A stretch of DNA of 64,000 nucleotides from Nostoc calcicola FACHB-3891 (GCF_014697355.1 NZ_JACJRQ010000001.1:372001-436000), one strand, 5' to 3'. Counted from the first letter of the stretch, positions 35,639-45,104 are shown. Numbers and translations: made by a program. The notes: generated from the letters alone by a model not told the origin.

Positions 35639-38600
35639 AAGTACTAGAGTTTTTGTCTTATTTAAATAGTTTAGATATCAAAATTTGGCTGGAAGAGGAT
35701 AAGCTACGATATCAGTCTCCCAAGGGAGCAATGACAACGGAAATTAAGCAAGAAATAGGGACAAGAAAACCAGAAATTCTTGCATTTTTAAAACAAGCAA
35801 AAACGCCCTCTAGCTCTGCTGACTTAGCCATTGTTCCCGTTTCACGAGATGAAGATTTACCCCTCTCTTTTGCCCAACAGCGGCTATGGTTTCTGCACCA
35901 GCTTTCACCCGATAGTCACTCTTACAATATGCTGGAGGCGCTGCGGCTAGGAGGCTCCCTCAATATAGTTGCACTAGAACAGAGCTTGAGTGAACTTGTC
36001 CGCCGCCACGAAGTCTTAAGAACCACTTTTCCCACGGTAGACGGAAATCCTATCCAGCGAATTGCCCCTGCCACTGCCTTAACTTTACCCATCCATGACT
36101 TGCAGGGGTTATCAGCCCAAGAGCAAACTACCCAAATTCGACAAATAGGGAAGTCCGTTGCCTCCAAGCCGTTCGATTTGGCTGTTGGGCCATTAATAGA
36201 ATTCACCCTACTCCAACTGGATCGACAAGAGTATGTACTGCTGTTGAAGATGCACCACATTATCTATGATGGCTGGTCTTTGAGCATCTTCTTTGGTGAA
36301 TTATCTCAGTTATATGCAGCTTTCACTCAAGGATTGCCCAATCCACTACCTGAATTACCCATCCAGTACGCCGACTTTGCCTTTTGGCAGCGTCAGTGGC
36401 TAAGTGGCTCAGTTCTAGAGAGCCAACTCAACTACTGGGAACAACAGTTAGCAGGTGCGCCTGGTGTACTAGAACTAGCTACTGATAAACCACGTCCCCC
36501 AATGCAGTCCTTTCGGGGTGCAGCTGAGTTTTTCCTACTAGATCGTGACCTCACGCAACGCCTCAAGCAGCTGAGCCAACAGTCAGAGACAACTTTGTTT
36601 ATGACCCTACTGGCAGCTTTTTTAGTCTTGCTCTCTCGTCATAGTGGTCAGTCAGATATTCTTGTTGGCTCCCCCATTGCCAATCGCAACAGCAAAAGTG
36701 TCGAGCAGTTAATGGGGTTTTTTGCCAATACCCTAGCATTAAGGGGCGACCTTTCTGGCAACCCCAGTTTTGCTGAGTTTTTGGCGCAAGTGCGGCAAAC
36801 TACCTTGTCAGCCTACGCCCACCAGGATTTACCCTTTGAAATGTTGGTGGAAAAGCTACAGCCAGAACGAGATTTGAGCCGGAATCCCTTAGTACAGGTG
36901 GTGTTTTCCCTGCAAAATGCGCCACAGTCTGCTAGCAATTTGTCAGGTTTAAATATCCAGAATATAGCTTTGCCAATTGATATCAAAGCTAGGTTTGACT
37001 TGGAAGTAAACTTCTGGGAAACTCCTGGTGGTTTAGAGGGTAGTTGGTGTTACAACACTGATTTATTTGATGCCACCACAATTACTCGCATCGCCCAACA
37101 TTTTGAAACTTTACTCCAAGCAATTGTGGCTAATCCAAAAGCGCGAGTTTTTGAATTACCACTGTTGAGTCCAGCAGAACGTCATCAATTATTGGTGGAG
37201 TGGAACGATACTCAAACAGATTATCCCCATGATTTGTGTATTCATCAATTGTTTGAGGAACAAGTTGAGAGGACACCGGATGCGGTGGCAGTTGTGTTTG
37301 AAGACGAACAACTCACCTACCACCAATTGAATTGTCGTGCTAACCAGTTAGCCCATTACTTGCGCTCATTGGGTGTGGGTGCAGATGTGCTGGTGGGGTT
37401 GTGCGTGGAGCGTTCTGTTGAAATGGTGGTGGGAATATTGGGAATTCTCAAGGCAGGTGGCGCTTACGTACCCCTTGACCCAGCTTATCCCCAAACAAGA
37501 CTGGCGTTCATGGTGGAAGATGTCAAGACATCCATCTTGCTAACGCAAAGCCACTTGCAAGATACACTCCCAAGCAATTTAACCCAAAATGTGATTGCTC
37601 TGGACTCAAATTGGCAGATGATTGCCCAACACAAACACCACAATTTGTCCAGTCAAGTGAATCCAGAAAATTTAGCTCAGATCATTTATACCTCTGGTTC
37701 CACAGGAACACCAAAGGGAACCGAAGTCCTTCATCGTAGCATTATCGGTTTTACATTTGGGGCTAAAGATGTAATTAACTTCAATAGAGAACAAATTTTT
37801 CTGCAATATTCATCCATGTCCTGGGATGCACTGACTCTAGAACTTTGGCCGCCCTTGCTGAACGGGGGATGTTGTGTGCTTTACCCAGGCAAAATTCCCA
37901 CACCAGAGAAATTAAGCCAGACGATCCAAAAACATCAGGTTAATATCCTCTGGCTGACTTCTGCCTTATTCAATCTGATGATTGACACGATGCCCCAAGG
38001 GTTATTAGGGATTAAACAACTGATGATTGGGGGGGAAGCTGTTTCTCTGACCCATGTTCGTCGTGCCTTAGAACTATTGCCGGGAACGCAAATAATTAAC
38101 GGCTATGGACCTTCGGAATGTACAGTATTTACCTGTTGTTACCAGATTCCTCAACAACTTCAGACGAATATAGAGTCAATCCCCATCGGTCGCCCAATCG
38201 CCAACACCCAAGTTTATATTTTAGACAAGAATTTGCAACCAGTACCCGTGGGAGTACCGGGAGAACTGCACATTGGCGGTGCGGGATTAGCAAGAGGCTA
38301 CCTCAACCGAAGAGAATTAACAGTTGAAAAATTCATCCCCAACACTTTTAGCGATGAACCACATTCCCGTCTCTATAAAACTGGGGATTTAGTTCGTTAT
38401 TTACCCGATGGCAATATTGAATACATAGGACGCATTGATAACCAAGTAAAAATTCGGGGCTTCCGCATTGAGTTGGGAGAAATCGAAGCTGTAATCAGCC
38501 AATATGACGATGTGCAAGTATCTTGCGTCATCGTCCACGAAGATACCCCAGGTGAAAAACGGTTAGTTGCCTACGTAGTTCCCCAAAAAGGAGTAATATT

Positions 38601-39861
38601 CACAACAGACGAACTGCGCCAGTTTCTTACTAATAAACTGCCTCTCTACATGGTGCCATCGGCTTTTGTCATCCTGGAGTCTCTACCACTAACTCCTAAC
38701 GGTAAAGTAGACCACCGTGCATTAAGAGCAATTTCTCACACGGATAACTTCAAAAAATTTGTCCAACCCCGTAACCAATTAGAACTGCAACTAGTACAAA
38801 TCTGGTCAAAAGTTCTTAAGGTTAACAAGGTGGGTGTACAAGATAACTTTTTTGACCTTGGCGGTCATTCTCTTTTAGCTGCCTACTTAATGGCTCAAAT
38901 TCAGGAGCAGTTTGGTAAAAATTTGCCCTTAACAACTCTTTTTCAAAATCCAACTATCGAACAGTTGGCGACAATTGTGCAAAAAGACTCAGATTACTCT
39001 GATTCGTCTTGTTTGGTACCAATTCAGCCAAAAGGTTCAAATTCGCCTTTCTTCTGCGTTCCCGGCGCTCCTGGCAGCCCTTACTACTTCTATCATTTAG
39101 GGCGTTATTTAGGGGTAGACCAACCGTTATATGGTTTTGAAAATAATCTATATGAATTAAGGCTATTCTCACGACTTGAAGATATAGCGAGTCATTACAT
39201 TCAAGCAATGCAAGCTGTTCAGCCCCAAGGGCCATACTTTTTGGGAGGACATTCTTATGGAGGTAACGTCGTTTTTGAAATGGCTCAGCAGTTGGTTGCT
39301 CAGGGACATGAGGTTGCTCTACTGGCCGTGATTGACGCATCTCCATCAACTTACAAAGACAAGCAATTACTTGCTGATTACGTTGATTGGGATGATGTTA
39401 GGTGGTTAGCTGAGGTGAGTAAAGGAATAAAACTTTATTTAGACAAAAACATCGATGTTTCCTACGATATTCTCCAAAATTTGACTATGGAGGAGCAACT
39501 AAAATACGTTTTAGACTATTTCAAAATGGCTAATATGTTGCCTCCTAATGCTCAAATTACGCAGCTACAAAATCTAGTACAAGCTTATAAAAGTAGCTGT
39601 TTATGTCTAGTTAATTATCAATCAAACCAGATTTATCCGGGTAAAATTACGATTGTACGGGCTAACGAAGATTTACCAGATGACCCGAATAGTCATTTAA
39701 TTGCTGAGGATTCACAGGACTTATCCTTAGGCTGGAGCGAGTTTTGTTCTGAAGTGGATATTCAATTTGTACTAGGCAACCATATCACGATTATGGCTGA
39801 ACCTCATGTCCAGGTTTTAGCCGAACGGTTGAAAGCTTGTATCGAGCAAGCGCAATCATGA
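35635..39861 (+). CDS. Single-module NRPS with thioesterase (TubC docking-C-A-T-TE)
   Basis: 1408 aa from the ATG at 35635, which overlaps the halogenase stop (ATGA), implying coupled translation. Order: docking domain 1-54 (FLSYLNSLDIKIWLEEDKLR), C about 62-500 (HHIIYDG), A about 520-1030, T with GGHSLLAAYL near 1079, and TE about 1110-1400 with GHSYGG (Ser near 1206), IDASPS and a late NHITIM histidine. My A pocket reading is D-A-L-W-M-G-G-V-F, a valine-type code known from cyanobacterial synthetases. This A domain lacks the repeat insert seen in the six others. The TE should release the peptide, in this family by ester closure onto a side-chain hydroxyl (macrolactone). Confidence 0.92.
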   Translation: MKVLEFLSYLNSLDIKIWLEEDKLRYQSPKGAMTTEIKQEIGTRKPEILAFLKQAKTPSSSADLAIVPVSRDEDLPLSFAQQRLWFLHQLSPDSHSYNMLEALRLGGSLNIVALEQSLSELVRRHEVLRTTFPTVDGNPIQRIAPATALTLPIHDLQGLSAQEQTTQIRQIGKSVASKPFDLAVGPLIEFTLLQLDRQEYVLLLKMHHIIYDGWSLSIFFGELSQLYAAFTQGLPNPLPELPIQYADFAFWQRQWLSGSVLESQLNYWEQQLAGAPGVLELATDKPRPPMQSFRGAAEFFLLDRDLTQRLKQLSQQSETTLFMTLLAAFLVLLSRHSGQSDILVGSPIANRNSKSVEQLMGFFANTLALRGDLSGNPSFAEFLAQVRQTTLSAYAHQDLPFEMLVEKLQPERDLSRNPLVQVVFSLQNAPQSASNLSGLNIQNIALPIDIKARFDLEVNFWETPGGLEGSWCYNTDLFDATTITRIAQHFETLLQAIVANPKARVFELPLLSPAERHQLLVEWNDTQTDYPHDLCIHQLFEEQVERTPDAVAVVFEDEQLTYHQLNCRANQLAHYLRSLGVGADVLVGLCVERSVEMVVGILGILKAGGAYVPLDPAYPQTRLAFMVEDVKTSILLTQSHLQDTLPSNLTQNVIALDSNWQMIAQHKHHNLSSQVNPENLAQIIYTSGSTGTPKGTEVLHRSIIGFTFGAKDVINFNREQIFLQYSSMSWDALTLELWPPLLNGGCCVLYPGKIPTPEKLSQTIQKHQVNILWLTSALFNLMIDTMPQGLLGIKQLMIGGEAVSLTHVRRALELLPGTQIINGYGPSECTVFTCCYQIPQQLQTNIESIPIGRPIANTQVYILDKNLQPVPVGVPGELHIGGAGLARGYLNRRELTVEKFIPNTFSDEPHSRLYKTGDLVRYLPDGNIEYIGRIDNQVKIRGFRIELGEIEAVISQYDDVQVSCVIVHEDTPGEKRLVAYVVPQKGVIFTTDELRQFLTNKLPLYMVPSAFVILESLPLTPNGKVDHRALRAISHTDNFKKFVQPRNQLELQLVQIWSKVLKVNKVGVQDNFFDLGGHSLLAAYLMAQIQEQFGKNLPLTTLFQNPTIEQLATIVQKDSDYSDSSCLVPIQPKGSNSPFFCVPGAPGSPYYFYHLGRYLGVDQPLYGFENNLYELRLFSRLEDIASHYIQAMQAVQPQGPYFLGGHSYGGNVVFEMAQQLVAQGHEVALLAVIDASPSTYKDKQLLADYVDWDDVRWLAEVSKGIKLYLDKNIDVSYDILQNLTMEEQLKYVLDYFKMANMLPPNAQITQLQNLVQAYKSSCLCLVNYQSNQIYPGKITIVRANEDLPDDPNSHLIAEDSQDLSLGWSEFCSEVDIQFVLGNHITIMAEPHVQVLAERLKACIEQAQS

Positions 39862-39866
39862 ATGAC

Positions 39867-39985
39867 CGAATTTTAGATTTTAAATTTTGGATTTTGGATT
39901 AAAAATTCAAAATTTAAAAAGGTTTCAAGCCCCTGTATTAAGGCATGGGGATAATCTAAAATCTAAAATCCGAAATCTAAAATTG
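39867..39985. repeat. Intergenic repeat of the TTTTGGATTTTGGATT family
   Basis: Left part ATTTTAGATTTTAAATTTTG and right part AATCTAAAATCTAAAATCCG form a long imperfect inverted repeat around CCCCTGTATTAAGGCATGGGG. This is the same family as the A4 insert and the 44690-44960 repeat. It separates the TE module gene from the methyltransferase gene. Confidence 0.75.
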
Positions 39986-40013
39986 AGTGACTAATAAAAA
40001 TGTGAGAATAAAA

Positions 40014-40808
40014 ATGGATAAAAGCGAATATATTAGCCAATTTGATAGTTTGATTCTAAATCCTCCGACTAGAAAGATATACGGCCAAAAAGATTTTTTT
40101 AATGTCGGCTATTGGCTTTCGGATACTCAGAATCAGGAGTCAGCCTGTTTTAATCTGATGGAAAAGCTTTTAGCATTTATTCCAGAGAAGAAGGGCAATA
40201 TCCTTGATGTTGGCTGCGGTTTGGGAGCAACTACCAGTCATCTACTCAAGTATTACTCGCCTACTGATGTTGTTGGCATTAATATTTCCGCCAAGCAACT
40301 CGAAAGAAGTACAGTTAATGCACCAGGTTGCAATTTAATTTGCATGGATGCTGTGGAGATGGAATTTGAAGATGATTTTTTTGATAACATTATATGTGTT
40401 GAAGCAGCATTCTACTTTGATACCAGGGAGAAGTTTCTCAAAGAGGCGGCGCGTGTATTGAAGCCAGGAGGCAATCTGATTCTCTCTGATATCATCTTTG
40501 AAAATATACAATATTTCGGTGATTGGATTGTTACTCCCAAAAATATTGTCAAAGATAAAGATATTGAAGAATATAAAAATATTTACCAACAGGCAGGCTT
40601 GCAAGTCGTAGAACTTCTAGACTTTACAGATGAATGCTGGCTAACACACTACCGATATCTAAAATCTTGGTTTGGAGAGGAATTTTCCGCCGGAAATCTA
40701 GATGAAGAAGCTTATCAGCTAAATGTGGGTGCTATAGATGGTTTACTAAGTACTTCATCTATAGGTTATTTGTTAGTTTCAGCAAAGAAGCCAATGAAAA
40801 GGAATTAG
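40014..40808 (+). CDS. Class I SAM-dependent methyltransferase
   Basis: 264 aa from the ATG at 40014 (GAGA upstream); a GTG at 39987 would add nine residues. Motif I is ILDVGCGLGATTSHLL at about residues 63-78, followed by VVGINIS (motif II), a motif with NIICVEAAFYF, and VLKPGGNLILSDI (motif III). It resembles small-molecule methyltransferases rather than protein or RNA methylases. In the anabaenopeptilide cluster, as I recall it, a methyltransferase (apdE) follows the TE module in the same place. An O-methyl on the peptide (for example on an Ahp unit) is a reasonable guess. Substrate unproven. Confidence 0.8.
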   Translation: MDKSEYISQFDSLILNPPTRKIYGQKDFFNVGYWLSDTQNQESACFNLMEKLLAFIPEKKGNILDVGCGLGATTSHLLKYYSPTDVVGINISAKQLERSTVNAPGCNLICMDAVEMEFEDDFFDNIICVEAAFYFDTREKFLKEAARVLKPGGNLILSDIIFENIQYFGDWIVTPKNIVKDKDIEEYKNIYQQAGLQVVELLDFTDECWLTHYRYLKSWFGEEFSAGNLDEEAYQLNVGAIDGLLSTSSIGYLLVSAKKPMKRN

Positions 40809-40846
40809 AATTCAGAATTCAGAATTCAGAATTCAGAATTCAGAAT
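40806..40846. repeat. 8-bp tandem repeat AATTCAGA
   Basis: Five exact copies directly after the methyltransferase stop, related to the TTCTGACTCCTGAA and GAATTCTGAATTCTG repeats elsewhere in the window. Confidence 0.8.
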
Positions 40847-40851
40847 ATTAA

Positions 40852-40960
40852 ACTTCTTGCAAAAGTCCTTATTTTTACCTTATTCTTTGCGCCTACCCTT
40901 CGGGAACGGCTTCGCCGAATGCGCCTTTGCGTGAGATAAAAACTTATTTATGCAAGAAGT
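40852..40960. mobile_element. MITE-like element with 10-bp TIRs, copy A
   Basis: ACTTCTTGCA at 40852-40861 and TGCAAGAAGT at 40951-40960 are perfect terminal inverted repeats, enclosing CTTCGGGAACGGCTTCGCCG and GCGCCTTTGCGTGAG. A related element is at 44981-45104. Confidence 0.65.
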
Positions 40961-40995
40961 CTATTGAATATTTTTGATTTTGATGAGGGAAAAGA

Positions 40996-41733
40996 ATGTT
41001 TCAGTCGCTATCAGGCAAGAAAGTGGTGATTATTGGTATCAGTTCTGGGATCGATTTGGCGATCGCTCAAAAACTGCTAGAACTGGGGGCAAAAGTTATA
41101 CTTACTCACTCATCCCCAGAGAAATTAAACGAGGCGATCGCGTTGATTTCTGGAGAAATACAGGGCAAAACTGTTGATGTGTTCAATGAGGATTCAGTCA
41201 ACGCTTTTTTTGAGCAGATCGGAAACTTCGATCATTTGGTGGTAACGGCTATGGGAGACAGAAATATGCCGCGATCGCTTTTAGCAGAAATGACCACACA
41301 AACGGCTCAAGGTGCCATAGACAAATTCTGGGGAACGTTCTTTGCTGTGCGTGCATCGCTGAAAAATATAGCGACTGACGGCTCTATTACCCTCACATCC
41401 AGTGTCAGTATCTTCAAATCTTCAAAAATGGGGGGGATTTCGGCGATCGCAGCCGCAAATGGTGCAGTTGCCACTTTTGGGCGATCGCTAGCCTTAGAAA
41501 TTTCACCGATTCGCGTCAACGTAATTGCCCCCGGACTGATAGAAGATACAAGTATTTGGAGCAGTCAAAGCGAGTCTGAACGCTCAGACTTAACAAAGTG
41601 GGCCGAAACAGCCTTGCCTGTCCAGCATCTTGGACAACCAGAAGAAGTGGCCCAAGCAGTATTAAGTTTGATCGCGAATCCCTACATCACAGGGGTTATT
41701 TTGCCTGTGGATGGCGGTGTAACCTTCGTCTAA
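40996..41733 (+). CDS. Short-chain dehydrogenase/reductase family protein with atypical active site
   Basis: 245 aa with a good GAGGGAAAAG site before the ATG. Rossmann fold start VVIIGISSGIDLAIAQ: the usual third glycine of GxxxGxG is Asp here. Central NxxG-like region reads LVVTAMGDRNMP. The serine strand SITLTSSVS is present, but the catalytic YxxxK is replaced (ISAIAAANGAVA, Tyr to Ile and Lys to Asn). IRVNVIAPGLIEDTSIW and ITGVILPVDGGVTFV are typical C-terminal SDR motifs. An SDR subgroup with Asn in place of Lys exists, so it may bind NAD(P) and act unusually, or be non-catalytic. As I recall, a reductase (apdF) follows the methyltransferase in the anabaenopeptilide cluster too. Confidence 0.8.
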   Translation: MFQSLSGKKVVIIGISSGIDLAIAQKLLELGAKVILTHSSPEKLNEAIALISGEIQGKTVDVFNEDSVNAFFEQIGNFDHLVVTAMGDRNMPRSLLAEMTTQTAQGAIDKFWGTFFAVRASLKNIATDGSITLTSSVSIFKSSKMGGISAIAAANGAVATFGRSLALEISPIRVNVIAPGLIEDTSIWSSQSESERSDLTKWAETALPVQHLGQPEEVAQAVLSLIANPYITGVILPVDGGVTFV

Positions 41734-41866
41734 TCACAATTTACTGAAATCTCTGAACGCTGATTCTCCTTGTCGGTGTAACAGCTTTTAATAGTTTCGT
41801 TAGTCGCTATTTAGTCGATACTCTGATTCCAGAAAAAAATTTTCGCTCCAATCACCAGGTAAAAAA

Positions 41867-43036
41867 ATGAACACTATCTTTGTAGACGAACAAGAATTAG
41901 TCAAACAAATAGTCGAATATGTTGACCAAAATGAAATTGCGATCGCTGTTAAAAAACTGCGTCAACAAGCATCAAACTCTCGTGAACTTCCTCCTACTTG
42001 GTTACTCAACACAGCAGATGCTTTAGAAAAAAACGATTGGAGTATCTTATCTGAAGGCTTTATTAATAAGGATTTTATCGGCAAAAATGGCTATTTTTTG
42101 ATTATTGCACCTTACAAAATTAATCGACAATCTCAACCCCAGGTGGCTTTAAGCGCAATTTACGGAAAGATGCACGACAGCCACGAACCATCTATTGAAA
42201 AATTAGAAAATCTTAGTCGGGAAAAATTTGGAAAACTCGGCCAACCAATTCCAAGAAATCATTCTTTTACTGAGATTGCTAGTTGTGGTAATATCAGCGG
42301 TGAAAGTGGTGAAGCCTTCATCGTCCCATATAGATGGTGTTTTCCTAACAGTGTTTCTGGCCCAGTCTTAAACAATGCAAGCGAGCAGCGACGACGTTTT
42401 TTAGGCCCCAGCCGTGAATGTATTCAAAAAATATTTGAATATGAAACAGCTAATTTACTATTAAATCCCTTAGAAGATGAAATTAATGGTGAACGCTATC
42501 GCCACGCAGACACTCAAGTTCATGAAGCAGGTCATGCGAGTGGTTTGGGATTTGACTTTAAGTTAAAGCAGAAGTTTTTCCAAAACTATACCTGTGGTGG
42601 TATAGAAGAATGGCGATCTGATAGCTTAGGATTTGAGTTTGCAGCTTGCGCTTTACCTGCTCAAGAAGCCGGGAAGTTAGTAGCTGTGAATTTCTGCATT
42701 CGCTTTGGTTTAGATGCTCACCGTTTAGGAGGGCTGGAAAAAGATGTGGACGTATATGCTGCGCTTCTAAGCTTAGAACATCTTTTTCAAAATGATGCCA
42801 TATACATTACTAAAAATAGTCAATTAGCTTTACGTAATTTGAGTTATCCAGGTTTACTGGAAGCTGTGGAACTCCACCGAGTACAAGCATCATCTCTCAC
42901 CCGAAGAGAGTTAAATCTTAAAAGTCCTACAGGTCTTTTCTCTCTCTATAAAATAGACATTCACCCATCAACTCAATCAATTTTTCAAGGGCTAGTTGTA
43001 GAACGCTGCCAAGGAATTTGGGCACAGTTGCAATAA
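41867..43036 (+). CDS. Putative zinc metalloprotein with HEAGH and EEWRSD motifs
   Basis: 389 aa, preceded by AGGT and an A-rich spacer. No signal peptide, so cytoplasmic. Residues 219-223 are HEAGH, a perfect HExxH zinc site, and 24 residues later GGIEEWRSDSLGFEF offers a Glu third ligand. The pair recalls the gluzincins, and loosely the HEXXGH/EECRAE pair of dipeptidyl peptidase III, but the spacing is shorter and I see no other family similarity. The first 210 residues contain PYKINRQSQPQVALSAIYG and a Cys-containing ASCGNISGESGEAFIVPYRW. Its place in the operon suggests a role in maturation, precursor supply or self-protection. Function unknown. Confidence 0.7.
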   Translation: MNTIFVDEQELVKQIVEYVDQNEIAIAVKKLRQQASNSRELPPTWLLNTADALEKNDWSILSEGFINKDFIGKNGYFLIIAPYKINRQSQPQVALSAIYGKMHDSHEPSIEKLENLSREKFGKLGQPIPRNHSFTEIASCGNISGESGEAFIVPYRWCFPNSVSGPVLNNASEQRRRFLGPSRECIQKIFEYETANLLLNPLEDEINGERYRHADTQVHEAGHASGLGFDFKLKQKFFQNYTCGGIEEWRSDSLGFEFAACALPAQEAGKLVAVNFCIRFGLDAHRLGGLEKDVDVYAALLSLEHLFQNDAIYITKNSQLALRNLSYPGLLEAVELHRVQASSLTRRELNLKSPTGLFSLYKIDIHPSTQSIFQGLVVERCQGIWAQLQ

Positions 43037-43337
43037 TCACTTCCTCTTTCTTTTTGGCCTTGTTACACGAACACAAAGAAACCGACTCAAACAATTTCGC
43101 CACATGGCTACCCCATATGAAAATTAGTGATTTTACTTAAGTTACGGTTAAATATTGTAATTAATTACACTATTTAACTTGATGTACAAATTAACGATTT
43201 GGCTCAAACCCTTGCTCCACAATGGATTTCACTTGATGGACAAATTTCATCGTCTCAAACCCTTGTAAATTCGTTGTTTAAATTTCATCTTATGGGCGAA
43301 CCCACACTCACATTTGTGTAACTCCTTGTAGGTAAAA

Positions 43338-43665
43338 AAGTTAAATAAAGTTAGATTTGGTAATTATTCTTTATTTAATGTTGTAAACATTTTAATTCTC
43401 TGCTTAAGTGTCTTAACTGTCTTAACTGTCCTCCTTAAGTGTCTTAACTGTCCTAAGTGTCCACTTTAACTGTGTTAACTGTCTCTTGAAACTTTTTAAT
43501 TACTATTGCATTTTGTTGATGAAGCTGAGATGATTTTTAAGCTGAACTTAAGCGTATTTTTATACTTTAGTAATAAAAACTGAAGTATCAAATAAAGGTA
43601 AATTATTACAGCTTTTGAAATAAATATTGTAACCAATAATGTAAGGATTTTAGGTAATTCCAATG
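43338..43665 (+). promoter_or_regulatory. Duplicated NRPS leader region in front of the oxygenase genes
   Basis: From GTTAAATAAAGTTAGATTTG onward it follows 10784-11065 closely, including ATTTAATGTTGTAAACATTT, the ACTGTC repeat array, TTGATGAAGCTGAGATG and TAGTAATAAAA. It then rejoins the NRPS copy at AGGATTTTAGGTAATTCCAATG (43644-43665), the exact equivalent of the NRPS start codon context. About 280 bp of the middle is missing. It probably brings the downstream oxygenase genes under the same control as the synthetase. Confidence 0.65.
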
Positions 43666-43821
43666 GACGAAATTATTTGAACATATTGCGGTGGTTGTTC
43701 AACGCTTGTTTACAAGTATTTCTCTTGACCACTTAGAGGATTTACTAGGTGATATAGATCGCCCAAAGAGCAACCCAGACAACATATCACTACAGCCTCG
43801 ATTGGACAAAGTTCTTATTTA
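43663..43821 (+). pseudogene. Short remnant reading frame after the duplicated leader
   Basis: The ATG equivalent to the NRPS start reads MDEII then stops (TGA). Shifting one base opens LFEHIAVVVQRLFTSISLDH and onward to a TAG near 43821. This looks like the frameshifted tail of an unidentified gene joined to the copied leader. I do not recognise it. Confidence 0.35.
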
Positions 43822-43886
43822 GTCCGCATCTCGTAGATATTAAGTGGGTTCATTTGAGTCGAAATTTAAATGTAAGGAACTGTATT

Positions 43887-44681
43887 ATGACTGCTGCTTC
43901 TAATAAGATTAAATCCACAGCGTGGGAAAACAATCAAGAGTATCCCTTAACCGCAGAATCTTTAAAAATGCTGTTGGAACAGCGAATTCCTCTGATTCGG
44001 CTGAAAGAATTTGCCACACCCGAAGAGTGTGAGATGTTATATGCTCAAACTCAATCGCTCAACTTTGACGCTTATCAAGATGTGAGTCCCAAAATTGAAC
44101 GAGTCGGCATTACAGTGTTTGAATATAACAGCATTAGTAAAGCAAATTATTTTCAAGGAGTAGAACGAGCAACTAAATTAAGAGACTCCATTATGGCAGC
44201 TTCCTTTAATCCATTGGAGCGCATAATGACGAAATTCCGAGAGTGTGGCGCCAAGGTACGAATTGCTTCGGAACCATCCTACGGTAGTTATTATGCAGGA
44301 CTAATCAGAAAAATAGAGCATGGTACTCAAATTCATATTGATTTTGCCCCATTGGAGCAATCTGGATGGGAAGTTTGTACAATTATTGCTCAACTTTCCT
44401 GGACTTTATACTTGAAATTGTCTCCTAATAGTCATGGTAAAACGTGCATTTACGATCGCCGATGGCAACCAGAAGATGAACAATATAAACTGGATTCCTA
44501 CGGATATAGTGATACAGTAATTGCAGATGCAGATACGATCGCTTTTCAACCTTATGTGGGAGATGTATTGCTTTTCAATACAACCAACTTTCACTATGTT
44601 GAGCCGATGAATGGACAACGGGTGGCTTTCACTTCCATGATTGGATTACTTCCTAGCGGTGAAATTATTTTCTGGTCTTGA
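43887..44681 (+). CDS. Fe(II)/2-oxoglutarate-dependent oxygenase, paralog 1
   Basis: 264 aa from the ATG at 43887 (AAGGA upstream; an in-frame TTG at 43854 is less likely). Iron ligands are H150 and D152 in IHIDFAP and H236 in NFHYVEP. The Arg in GQRVAFTS about 11 residues later should bind 2-oxoglutarate. An N-terminal helix region with FATPEECEMLYAQ is typical of prolyl-hydroxylase-like folds. It is clearly homologous to the next gene: shared GITxFEY, YYAGLIR, RRWQPEDE/RQWQPEDE and the C-terminal IFWS. With a proline-like A2 pocket, hydroxylation of a proline, 4-methylproline or leucine precursor is the likely job. Confidence 0.85.
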   Translation: MTAASNKIKSTAWENNQEYPLTAESLKMLLEQRIPLIRLKEFATPEECEMLYAQTQSLNFDAYQDVSPKIERVGITVFEYNSISKANYFQGVERATKLRDSIMAASFNPLERIMTKFRECGAKVRIASEPSYGSYYAGLIRKIEHGTQIHIDFAPLEQSGWEVCTIIAQLSWTLYLKLSPNSHGKTCIYDRRWQPEDEQYKLDSYGYSDTVIADADTIAFQPYVGDVLLFNTTNFHYVEPMNGQRVAFTSMIGLLPSGEIIFWS

Positions 44682-44689
44682 AGTTGATA

Positions 44690-44965
44690 AGCCATACAAT
44701 TTTGGATTTTGGATTATTAATTTTGGAAATTCTTGATTTTGAATTGTCCCCACGAATAAATTCAGGGGTTTATTTTTCTGACAATCCGAAATCCGTTTTG
44801 AAAAGTGACGCTCCTGCGTCGCTAACAGATCTAAAGAAGCCTTATCTCCAACGCCAGTTGCTTTCCGACGCAAGGCGACAGGAACGCACTGGCTCGACTT
44901 TTGTCTCCGACACGCTGCGCGTAGCTTGCTTCGATGTAGGAGTACGCAAAATCTAAAATTGCTCG
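44690..44965. repeat. Mixed intergenic repeats (TTTTGGATT family and GACGCTCCTGCGTC)
   Basis: Left end ATTTTGGATTTTGGATTATT and right end AAATCTAAAATTG belong to the family at 39867 and in A4. The middle contains GACGCTCCTGCGTCGCTAAC, also seen at about 58399-58418, and CACGCTGCGCGTAGC. Open frames here are artefacts. Confidence 0.65.
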
Positions 44966-44980
44966 ATTTGCCTAGACAAT

Positions 44981-45104
44981 AGACCTCTTGCAAAAGTCTT
45001 TCTTTGCGTTCTCTTCTCTGCGCCTCTGCGTGTTAGCGAACGTGAGTGCGTCTCGTAGAGAAGCGGGGCGTAGCCCGACAAAAAAATATTTATGCAATAG
45101 GTCT
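44981..45104. mobile_element. MITE-like element, copy B
   Basis: AGACCTCTTGCA (44981-44992) and TGCAATAGGTCT (45093-45104) are 12-bp terminal inverted repeats with one mismatch. Interior contains GCGCCTCTGCGTG and CGTCTCGTAGAGAAGCGGGG. Related to 40852-40960. Confidence 0.65.
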
